Origin: Prevotella sp.
GTDB taxonomy: Bacteria; Bacteroidota; Bacteroidia; Bacteroidales; Bacteroidaceae
Length of the DNA: 64,000 nucleotides
NCBI GenBank assembly: GCA_017462915.1
Contig: JAFTQG010000036.1
Location: forward strand, 1-64,000
Direction: 5' to 3'
The stretch's first letter is position 1, and the number at the start of each line of letters is the position of its first letter. The notes beneath the pieces are model-generated. The model was not told the origin of the DNA, ran no database searches, and saw nothing but the letters and a program-made list of their open reading frames with translations. This document shows, in pieces, positions 34,701-41,375 of the stretch. The position numbers and the translations under genes are program-made.

Positions 34701-37180
34701 ATGGTGCCGGCATCCTCTGGAGAGACAGATGTGTTGAGGCTGTATTTCACAGACTGCGACGCTGAGGTCAGTGTGCCTGTTATGGCAAGGTCCTTCAGTG
34801 CGTAGTATGTAGCGCCGCTGCCGGAGTACCACGGCATGAGGATATAGATGTCGCCGCTGAGCTCTTTGAGAGCGTCCTCGCCAGAGACATCCACGGTATT
34901 CGTGCAGTTGCCGTTGTCGACATTTGCCGCATATTCGCCTCCATCATAGAGATAGCTTTCAGAAGAGAGGTCGGTCTTCACGACAAACTTGCTTGTCAGC
35001 GTGTTCTTCACGCCATAGACATCAGAGGAGATGCTTGAGATATTGAGAGAATAGTTCTCCGGAATGGAGACCTTCACGCCCCAGTAGAAGCCGTCTACAT
35101 ATTCGCCTTTCACGGCAACGCCCTTTGCGGCGTAGTAGTTGCGCCAGCCTTCAGGGACAGTATATGTCGGAGTGGCAGAGCCATGCTTCATGGTCTGGTT
35201 TGTTCCCTTGCTGTCCATTGTGGAGACATTCGTCACGGTGATGGTGGCAGAAGAGTTTCTCACGTTCTCCGTACCCTCGGCAAATGTAGTCCCGTCTATC
35301 TCGCGTGTGAGTCCGAAAGTGACATCCTCTGCCTTAGGGGCAGAGATGTCTATCGCCACGCCCTCGATGGTCATGTCCTTGAGACAGAAGGTCTTGCCCG
35401 ATGCGGCAGAGCCGTAGTATGGGTAAAGGCGCACATAGAGCGTCTCGCCGTCGGCGATGGAGACGACAGGCACTGTCGATACATAGTATGCCTTGTTGGA
35501 GGTCATGCTTGTCTGCCACAGGAAATTTGTGGTGTTCTGCTCGTTGGCAGGGAAGTCAGGACTTGTGCTGTAGTATGCTTTGAACTTCATTCCGTTGCCG
35601 CCAGAGCCTCCGGCATAGAAGGAAATCTTGCTGATGGCAATCTCCATGTCGGCAGGAGCCGTCATGCCGAACTGTATGTAGCGGCTGGTGTTCTCGTCTT
35701 CCTCGCCCGCAGGCCAGTTGTTTCCCTCGATGCAGTTGCGCTGCATTCGCGGATTCTGACCCTCATACGCTGTTCCGCTCCAGTCGGCATTGGCGTTCAT
35801 CGTGTTGTAGTCCTTCGCATACATATTGCTGTATGTCTCAGGAAGGGCATTACATGGACCTGTCACCGTCACGTCGGTATTGGCAGAAAGGTCGTAGAAG
35901 ACCTTCACAGCTGTGCCGCCTTCGAGGGAGATGGCCTCTGCCTTGAGAGCTATCTCGCCAGAGAGCGAGGCGCAGGAGGCTGTCAGTGTGCCTGAGATTG
36001 TTCCCTTTGCAGCGACGTCGAGCTTAATGTATACGGTCTGGATGAGTGTCGAACCTGTGTAGGAGGCTGTCGCCGTAGTGGCGTAGTTTGTGCCGTCGGT
36101 GGAGACGAGGTAGCCTCCTGTGGCAGTGAAGGTGAATGTCCCTGTAGGTTCGGCGAGAGAGAAGGCGGAGACGTTTATCACTTTCGTGAGTGTCTGGCCT
36201 ACATATGCCTTGCCGAGGTCGCCGGTAGTAGGGGAGAATGTTATCTCGGAAGTGAGGAGGGCGTTGTCGGCAAGCGGTTGCAGGACGGCCTTCTTCTTCG
36301 CGTCGGTCTCGGAAGCATACTGATTTTTGACAAGTTGTGCAAACTGGCGCGCGATGAGTGTCGCGCCGAACGGTGACGGATGGGTGCCGTCACCTGTCCA
36401 GCCTTTTGAGGCGTCGGTGACGCAGAAGATATTTTCCGTGCAGTAGTCGGCACCGAAATTCTCGTACATCTCCTTTGTAGCCTTGGTGAGGTCGATGTAC
36501 GGGACATCGTCGTAAGAGTCGGCTACCTTCTTCGCCTGGAGCGGATAGTCCATGCTTCCGTCATCGGAGGTCATGCCCTGCCAGTCCTTGGTGTATACGC
36601 CGTTCTCCAGCTTGTCGTGCTTCTGCCACAGATTGTGTCGTCCGGCGGCAGAAATCGTGCTGCCGGAGAAATACTTGCGGCAGATGGCTCCCACGACGAT
36701 AGGTGTCGCACCGGCGGCTTTCGCCTCGTCGATGTACGCCTTTATATAGGCGGGGTAGGTCTTGGAAGGGTGAGTTCCGCGGTACTTGCTGGAGGCATCC
36801 CAGTCTGAAGGCTGCTGCCCCGGGTTGGCCTTGAAGAACTCGTTGAGTTCGTCACCGTCAGCTCCGCCACACTTCTCGTCGTTGTGGGCAAACTGGATGA
36901 TGACGATGTCTCCCTTGCCGACTTGCGGCTTGATGGTGGGCCAGAAGGCGGTCTCCTTGTAGAAGGACTTGCTGGACGCTCCAGACTTCGCCTTGTCGAT
37001 GATTTCCACCTCATCGGCATTGAAGAATTGCTGTAGCATCTGCGCCCAACCGCGCTTGTTCCCGTTCTCGTCCTGCACAGCGGCAGTCGAGTCACCGAGT
37101 ATCCATACCTTGCGTGCCGCCTCGGAAGGGAGGGCGCAGAGCAGGAGAAGATACACCAGTGTCAGAAAGAATCTTTTCAT
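31784..37180 (-). CDS. secreted bifunctional pectin esterase: SGNH rhamnogalacturonan acetylesterase fused to pectin methylesterase
   Basis: A 1798-residue secreted protein. After the signal peptide, residues about 22-300 are an SGNH (CE12-like) acetylesterase with G29-D-S-T, H99-N-D and D-G-T-H-P-S. The middle (about 420-1200) has beta-sandwich modules, an InlB-type/bacterial repeat (E-G-T-E-I-T-A-T-A) and an SbsA-type Ig-like domain. The CE8 pectin methylesterase follows (about 1210-1600) with Q-A-L-C-L, Q-D-T, G-S-V-D-F-I-Y-G-N-G and G-R-P-W. The end Y-N-I-A-G-Q-R-V ... G-K-F-V-R-K is a sorting-type tail. It would strip acetyl and methyl esters from pectin so that lyases can act. A -7-like box lies on the minus strand at 37247-37254. 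No other pectin enzymes are nearby. Confidence 0.92.
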   Translation of the reverse strand: MKRFFLTLVYLLLLCALPSEAARKVWILGDSTAAVQDENGNKRGWAQMLQQFFNADEVEIIDKAKSGASSKSFYKETAFWPTIKPQVGKGDIVIIQFAHNDEKCGGADGDELNEFFKANPGQQPSDWDASSKYRGTHPSKTYPAYIKAYIDEAKAAGATPIVVGAICRKYFSGSTISAAGRHNLWQKHDKLENGVYTKDWQGMTSDDGSMDYPLQAKKVADSYDDVPYIDLTKATKEMYENFGADYCTENIFCVTDASKGWTGDGTHPSPFGATLIARQFAQLVKNQYASETDAKKKAVLQPLADNALLTSEITFSPTTGDLGKAYVGQTLTKVINVSAFSLAEPTGTFTFTATGGYLVSTDGTNYATTATASYTGSTLIQTVYIKLDVAAKGTISGTLTASCASLSGEIALKAEAISLEGGTAVKVFYDLSANTDVTVTGPCNALPETYSNMYAKDYNTMNANADWSGTAYEGQNPRMQRNCIEGNNWPAGEEDENTSRYIQFGMTAPADMEIAISKISFYAGGSGGNGMKFKAYYSTSPDFPANEQNTTNFLWQTSMTSNKAYYVSTVPVVSIADGETLYVRLYPYYGSAASGKTFCLKDMTIEGVAIDISAPKAEDVTFGLTREIDGTTFAEGTENVRNSSATITVTNVSTMDSKGTNQTMKHGSATPTYTVPEGWRNYYAAKGVAVKGEYVDGFYWGVKVSIPENYSLNISSISSDVYGVKNTLTSKFVVKTDLSSESYLYDGGEYAANVDNGNCTNTVDVSGEDALKELSGDIYILMPWYSGSGATYYALKDLAITGTLTSASQSVKYSLNTSVSPEDAGTIVATPSGSQIKEGKAVTLTAKRNFGYKFQKWTLNGEDYSTDERITFTMDGDKDFTAVFETVPVYTVKTFVKNDAELSLGSVTLSPDDNNGRYEEGTEITATAENSRILNFLKWEDNSTDNPRVITVNGDMNITAEYEVQDFIAVFDASKVQAYAYPTTADYPFPADIAWDAERNAKAFVAKVADGTPAYTKDGGTPVVRNRIGVVTTGLNGLYQNGYRTTDIAWQYQFSTMKFTSATFVSQMCAKNNADKNYKAQYSLDGKSFTDIEGAVCETSGAGKITDFTFGIPAEAMGKALVYIRITGTGEGTYGTYDVEGTFDGLDYFAHSESGVGNVYVMGTAEVEKDNEAPVVTSTIPADNATGVSASGKITISYNERIQEGTLVNGVASLDGKILTPTWNTRSVSFDYVALEYGKTYTFTMPAGYVVDKSGNNGEAVTLTFTVMERAKPAARIFDAVVDKSLNLAYGESIDATETMPKQYRYIQDAINDAPATSAKPYLIYIKEGYYDDPNPYFNSSYGTRWTDASMTETERIQGNGKSMDGTVKYDDCRLVHINKPNVHLIGQDVEKVFIASDRQDGGDTKNWQKPWYHVNAGATIEVQAGGDGFLMSGITVDNENWTKDKKAGPQALCLNTDADRIVFDGVRARSYQDTYKSNGTYKRAFWNNSTIEGSVDFIYGNGDVWFENTVLDINRDKGGWIVAPSHEKETRWGYVFNNTTITTHYASDPATYSISFGRPWHEYPKTVFLHTKMELTPISGYWTETMGGLPALWAIYDIKDKNGNQLHDDLADENGNKVYSDASRKDYYYMDNGTKVTGESKNWLSPSDIAQYTVENVMAGDKTANAQTGAWNPLLTVEKTATPAVNVNGNVAAWEADEFAICYVVTVNGTPSAFLTDTSFAGNEGDKITVQSVNEHGILSDMSAEVVLGKATDISGVEVSGDGNGTDDGKLYNIAGQRVTESAKGIVVKKGGKFVRK

Positions 37181-37444
37181 GATTGTTGGTTTTGAATTAT
37201 TGGTTTTGGGTTACTTTGTGATTCCGTTTGTGAATCTTTTACGGTGCAAAATTACCCTATTTACGCGTATCATAAGTGGAAAACCTGCTCATTTGGGTGC
37301 AAAATCGGGTCAAAATGGGCTGATATGACACGTTTTTACACCAGAAAAGTCGGAAATGCACGTGTCGGAAGCGTATCGTGAGTGGATGGGGATGGATTGC
37401 TTATATGCGATTTTTAGGGACAAGTGTCTGTGGATATTATGAAA
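37181..37444. other. intergenic region upstream of the pectin enzyme
   Basis: It holds a minus-strand -7-like CAAAATTA (37247-37254) that would start the pectin enzyme transcript near 37240. Its TTTG partner is poor (GAAA at 37279-37282, 24 bases away). No gene is seen. Confidence 0.5.
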
Positions 37445-37478
37445 ACAGCAGGAGCATATAATGGCACGCTCCTGCTGT
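37441..37478 (-). terminator. intrinsic terminator after the GNAT gene
   Basis: A perfect 11-bp stem (ACAGCAGGAGC at 37445-37455, GCTCCTGCTGT at 37468-37478) with a short T-run on the minus strand. It lies 55 bases after the stop of the acetyltransferase gene. Confidence 0.8.
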
Positions 37479-37532
37479 ATGATGATGTGTATAGGCTGGT
37501 GACACTCCCTGTATGGTGGATGACGGTGTACC

Positions 37533-38129
37533 TTACATGTTGTCTTTTGCCAATGGCATCAGGTCAAAATACATCAGTCTTGTGTTCAACGGCATGTCTC
37601 CCTCTATATGCCGATACTCCTTTTCTTGCTTCTCTGTGCTGAATACCGTGGAAAAACCGTTACTTTCGTAGAATGATATGGTGGAAGCCGCATTGTATGC
37701 GTCAACCAGTATGTATCGGCATCCGGTCTTGTTGTATGGGTCGAGAAACCAATATTTTATGTATTCCAGGGCATCACTGCCGATATGTCTGGAACGGAAC
37801 ATCTCTGAAACACCGAGACGGGCTACCAATACGGCAGGGTAATCTTTCAGTGATTTGACATGAGGGATGTTTGCTTCTATTTTCTTGCGCCTTGCATTTG
37901 GCAGATCGCTGACCCTTATGCCGGCATTTGCAAGCGTAAAAGCACATACGACAGTGCTCGGGTCTGCCTTCAATGTGTAGAAATAGGTCTTGCCCAACAA
38001 CTGTTTTGCGTATGCAAAGCAATCATTGGTAAAGAACTCGTCGAGGTCTTTATCGCCACAACAAAAGCCTTCTACTTCAGTCCGCTCTTTCAGTTCGCAG
38101 AGCGAACACTCGTCATACAGGAAACTCAT
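37533..38129 (-). CDS. GNAT-family acetyltransferase, probable toxin of a toxin-antitoxin pair
   Basis: A 198-residue GNAT protein. The early F-C-C-G-D-K-D-L-D-E-F-F and A-K-Q-L-L-G-K-T-Y-F-Y blocks are like those of TacT/AtaT-type toxins, and the acetyl-CoA loop is R-S-R-H-I-G near residue 112 followed by the helix S-D-A-L-E-Y-I. The late F-Y-E-S-N-G-F motif is also typical. Toxins of this group acetylate aminoacyl-tRNA; that target is inferred from the family. The start overlaps the stop of the small upstream gene as ATGA, giving the antitoxin-toxin order and translational coupling usual for such pairs. Confidence 0.78.
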   Translation of the reverse strand: MSFLYDECSLCELKERTEVEGFCCGDKDLDEFFTNDCFAYAKQLLGKTYFYTLKADPSTVVCAFTLANAGIRVSDLPNARRKKIEANIPHVKSLKDYPAVLVARLGVSEMFRSRHIGSDALEYIKYWFLDPYNKTGCRYILVDAYNAASTISFYESNGFSTVFSTEKQEKEYRHIEGDMPLNTRLMYFDLMPLAKDNM

Positions 38130-38320
38130 CTTCTTCCTAATTTCGAGTTTTCAAGCACTTTCCTGACGATATCCATTCCTTTGTCGTATCTCTCCGTTAC
38201 GGCTTTTTCCTCTTCTGGGGTACGATGCAGGAACCTCTCGTAGTTTTTCTGCGCCTCCGCTTCAAATCTGCGGGCGACTTCACCTGTCAGCACAGGGATG
38301 GATGCTATAGGTATTGCCAT
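38126..38320 (-). CDS. small antitoxin-like protein paired with the GNAT gene
   Basis: A 64-residue basic, helix-rich protein (V-L-T-G-E-V-A-R-R-F-E-A-E-A-Q-K-N-Y) that overlaps the acetyltransferase start by 4 bases. Size, order and coupling fit an antitoxin, with a C-terminal helix (D-I-V-R-K-V-L-E-N-S) that could cover the toxin. A DNA-binding domain is not obvious. The upstream side is a MITE-like element (38355-38639), so the promoter may lie within or near that repeat. Confidence 0.65.
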   Translation of the reverse strand: MAIPIASIPVLTGEVARRFEAEAQKNYERFLHRTPEEEKAVTERYDKGMDIVRKVLENSKLGRR

Positions 38321-38354
38321 GATTTGTATGTTTTATGTGTCTTCTGTTCAATAT

Positions 38355-38639
38355 AAGTAAGTCAACAAAATTAAACGATACTATATTTAATAAAGTCAAG
38401 GTCAAAATCTTGTATGTATAAATTTGGTTGTTTGGATATTTGGTTGTTTGGTTATTTTGTTGTCAGCAAAAACACTAACAACTAAACGACTAAACCACCA
38501 AACGACATCAGCTTGTTCTTTTTGGCTGTTTCCGCCTTGTCACCCAGTCACATAGCCCGCTATGCTCCTTCGTTCCAAAACGAAAACATCTCAAAAACAA
38601 CTACACTTTATACTATACATTAATTTTGGTGACTTACTT
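38355..38639. repeat. MITE-like inverted-repeat element, copy D, with a nested insertion
   Basis: A full copy with excellent ends (AAGTAAGTCAACAAAATTAA at 38355 and its complement ending at 38639). It is about 87 bp longer than copy A because an 8-bp-repeat block (TTTGGTTG then ACTAAACGAC-type units, about 38428-38513) sits between the CTTGTATGTATAAAT and CTTGTTCTTTTTGGCTG segments. The block appears to have been added after the element was in place. The rest of the gap up to 38828 is AT-rich with no gene. Confidence 0.8.
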
Positions 38640-38828
38640 ATTATTTTGCAAAGATATAAACTTTTCTCCATATTCCTTCATTTTATTCTGTTTTTTCTTG
38701 TAAAAGAGTGAAGAAATTGATTTTGTTGATGTTACTTTGCTGAAATATGGGATGAAATGTGATATGATACTATTTCTGCAAACGAATATTATGATTTCTA
38801 AAGAAAGGACCTGTCGGAAAGAGTAGCA

Positions 38829-38910
38829 GAGGGTGACCTTTTATTATGGAAAGGGTCACCCTTGACACGGAAAAAGGTCACCCTTCACATGGTGAAAGGT
38901 GACCCTCTGT
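38829..38910. repeat. four-unit 22-bp repeat array, locus 2 (best conserved)
   Basis: Cores GGTGACC 38832, GGTCACC 38854, GGTCACC 38876 and GGTGACC 38898 are spaced by exactly 22 bp. Units 1-2 and 3-4 are each complementary, so the transcript could fold into two hairpins. The array lies 27 bases after the stop of the minus-strand regulator gene, inside its expected 3' untranslated region. Confidence 0.85.
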
Positions 38911-38930
38911 CTTCATTTCTTGCTGTCCGC

Positions 38931-41291
38931 TCATCCTCTCAGTTCGCTTGGTGTCTTGCCGGTGGAGGCCTTTATGCACTTGGCGAAGTATTTCGGGTCG
39001 GAGAATCCGCAGGCGTATGCTATCTCGGCGACAGGTTTGGAGGTCTCTTTCAGCATCTTCACCGCGCGTTTCATGCGTGCCTCCTTGAGGAAATCGGCAG
39101 GAGTGACGCCGAGAAGCTGGCGCATCTTACGGTTGAGGCCTGAGCGGCTGACGGCTGTCGCGGCGGCGATGTCGTTGATATTGATGTCGCTGTCGGCGAT
39201 GTTACGCTCGATGAAATCGGTCATTTTGCGCAGGAACGCCTCGTCTTCCTCCGACAGTCGCGGAGCGATGACTATCGGTGCGGCAGGTTTCTCGTCGGGT
39301 GTCGGGAGGCTTTCCGTCGTCTCGTCCTTCTGCTCGAGCAGCATCAGGTATGCCTCCAGCGTCTCCTTGCGGCGCTTCTCGAGATTGCGTATATACATTA
39401 TTATATATGTCAGGGCTGCGATGCCTCCTGCTATGAGAGCCATCACGAGGAGTCTGCCGTACCATGTCTCGAAGAATGTCGGTTCGACGATTATCGTCAC
39501 TCGGCGGATATTGTCCGTCCATTGGCCGAGGGCGTTGGTGGAACGTATCTGCAGGGTGTGCGTCCCGGCATCAATGTCGCGTATGTCGATGCTGTTTGCG
39601 GCAGTTGGGAACCGCCATGTCGTGTCGTTGTCGAGCCTTGTGGCATAGCGTATGTAACGGCTTCCGATGTAGTCGAGGGCGGCGAAGGCGAGCGAGAAGT
39701 CGCGCTGTCCCTGTGCTATATGTATCGTGTCCAGGTGGTCTATGGCGTAGTCGGGCGTCATGCCGGCGATGCGGAGCGATGTCAGTGCGATGCGTGGCGT
39801 ATACTCCGCTGTGAGAAGCCTGTCGACAGTGACGGTCAGTGCTCCTGTATGCAGCGACAATACCAGTCGCCCGTCCTTGAGGATGAGCGGTTCAGCATCA
39901 GAGAACTGCAGGTTTTCGCCCCAGAAAGACCTGCCGTAGTTCTCTATATGCGACATGTCAGGGTCGAGAGTGGCTACCATGTTGTTGCACTGTATGAATA
40001 TCTTCCCGTCGGGAAGTTCCGCGCAGGCCATCGTGGCGTCTGTGCCCAGTCCGTTGTCAGTGTTGTAGTGTCTGAACGAGAACCTGTCGGCGTGGAGGTC
40101 GGTGGTGAGCAGCTGGTTCAGTCCGCCGCTCTCTGTGGTGACGAAGATGCGGCCTTTCGTGTCGCGTATGACGTTCATCGTGGCGTTGTCAGAGAGGCTT
40201 TCCCTGCGTCTTGCCTCCCTTGTGTGCATACGCCACCGTATCTTTTCCAGCGGCAGGTATATGTTGTCGGCGACGAGAAGTCCCTTTGTGGTCGTGGCGA
40301 GGAGCGTGCCGTCGTCGAGTATCAGTATCCTTCTTACGCGCAGTCCGTCGGTCGCCTTTATGCTTCTGACTGTCAGTGACTGTGTGCCTTTCCCTGCCCG
40401 GCTTGACGGAGTGAGGACATTTATGCCGCCGACATGCGTGGCTACCCATATCCTTCCGCGCTTGTCCTCCTTCAGGTCGTAGACATCGCCGGAAGTGATG
40501 CCCTCGATGTGTTCCATGCCCTGCCTGCCGAGGCGGAAAAGGCCGTGGGGCTTACTGCCCATCCACAGTGTGCCGCGGCTGTCCTCGCAGAGACAGTAGA
40601 CGGGGAGAATGTCTGTCGGCGTATCATGAAACCGCCCGTCCATGCCCATATATCCTATGAGATGGAGGTCGGGAGTGAACGCCGCGAGCCGTCCGTCCTT
40701 TGTGCCTATCCACAGCCGTCCTCTGCTGTCGCGGTACTGCATGCGCACGATAGACTGGCTGACGGCGGCGATGCGCTGCCATTTTCTTGTGTGACGCGTC
40801 TTGCGGAGAAAGCCCTCGCTTGTCACCTGCCACAGTATTCCCCTGCTGTCCGTAAAGCCTCCGCAGCGGCTGCCGTGCCTTTTGAACACCTTCTGCGCCT
40901 TCCTTGCGAGGCTTCCCGTGACGGGGAGGAAGCGCGCTGTCCTCACATCGAAGAGAAAGACATCGTAGTCCACGAGACAATAGATATTGCCTGTCGCCGT
41001 CGCGGGCGTGATGTCGTAGTCCAGGACGATATTGCGGAATCTGTCGCTCGTCATGTCGTTGCCGTCGCCGGGCTTTGCCTTGAACGCCACGAAGTCGTAT
41101 CCGTCAAAGCGGTAGAGGCCGTTCCAGGAGGCAAGCCACAGGAATCCGCGCCTGTCCTGGAGTATCTGCGTGACATGCTGGTGGGAGATGTCGTGGATAT
41201 TGTCAAGGTTGTCGGTCACAAGGTCGTCGTCCTGCGTCCCGTAGACGGGGCAGGAGAAGAGCGATATTATGAGAAGCAGGAGGAGTGGCAT
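38931..41291 (-). CDS. membrane-spanning two-component-propeller regulator with AraC DNA-binding domain but no kinase
   Basis: The 786-residue protein has a signal or N-terminal anchor, a periplasmic beta-propeller of Reg_prop repeats (R-G-F-L-W-L-A-S-W-N-G-L-Y-R-F-D, R-G-R-L-W-I-G-T, R-G-T-L-W-M-G-S, R-G-R-I-W-V-A-T), a Y_Y_Y domain (about residues 490-575), one membrane helix (L-L-V-M-A-L-I-A-G-G-I-A-A-L-T-Y), a short linker and a C-terminal AraC HTH (about 680-786). The histidine kinase, ATPase and receiver domains of normal hybrid two-component regulators are absent. It would sense a periplasmic ligand and contact DNA from the membrane directly. It lies 84 bases after the endonuclease I gene, separated by a terminator. 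Confidence 0.88.
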   Translation of the reverse strand: MPLLLLLIISLFSCPVYGTQDDDLVTDNLDNIHDISHQHVTQILQDRRGFLWLASWNGLYRFDGYDFVAFKAKPGDGNDMTSDRFRNIVLDYDITPATATGNIYCLVDYDVFLFDVRTARFLPVTGSLARKAQKVFKRHGSRCGGFTDSRGILWQVTSEGFLRKTRHTRKWQRIAAVSQSIVRMQYRDSRGRLWIGTKDGRLAAFTPDLHLIGYMGMDGRFHDTPTDILPVYCLCEDSRGTLWMGSKPHGLFRLGRQGMEHIEGITSGDVYDLKEDKRGRIWVATHVGGINVLTPSSRAGKGTQSLTVRSIKATDGLRVRRILILDDGTLLATTTKGLLVADNIYLPLEKIRWRMHTREARRRESLSDNATMNVIRDTKGRIFVTTESGGLNQLLTTDLHADRFSFRHYNTDNGLGTDATMACAELPDGKIFIQCNNMVATLDPDMSHIENYGRSFWGENLQFSDAEPLILKDGRLVLSLHTGALTVTVDRLLTAEYTPRIALTSLRIAGMTPDYAIDHLDTIHIAQGQRDFSLAFAALDYIGSRYIRYATRLDNDTTWRFPTAANSIDIRDIDAGTHTLQIRSTNALGQWTDNIRRVTIIVEPTFFETWYGRLLVMALIAGGIAALTYIIMYIRNLEKRRKETLEAYLMLLEQKDETTESLPTPDEKPAAPIVIAPRLSEEDEAFLRKMTDFIERNIADSDININDIAAATAVSRSGLNRKMRQLLGVTPADFLKEARMKRAVKMLKETSKPVAEIAYACGFSDPKYFAKCIKASTGKTPSELRG

Positions 41292-41313
41292 GACCTTTCT
41301 GGAATCTGAACAT

Positions 41314-41363
41314 GAAAAAATCCTGCATGACAGACCCGTTTGGAGAGCCTGTACATGCAGGAT
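41314..41363 (-). terminator. intrinsic terminator of the endonuclease I gene
   Basis: A 10-bp stem (ATCCTGCATG at 41320-41329, CATGCAGGAT at 41354-41363) followed on the minus strand by a T6 run (A-tract 41314-41320). It lies 12 bases after the endonuclease stop and separates it from the regulator gene. Confidence 0.85.
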
Positions 41364-41375
41364 ATGTATTGATAT

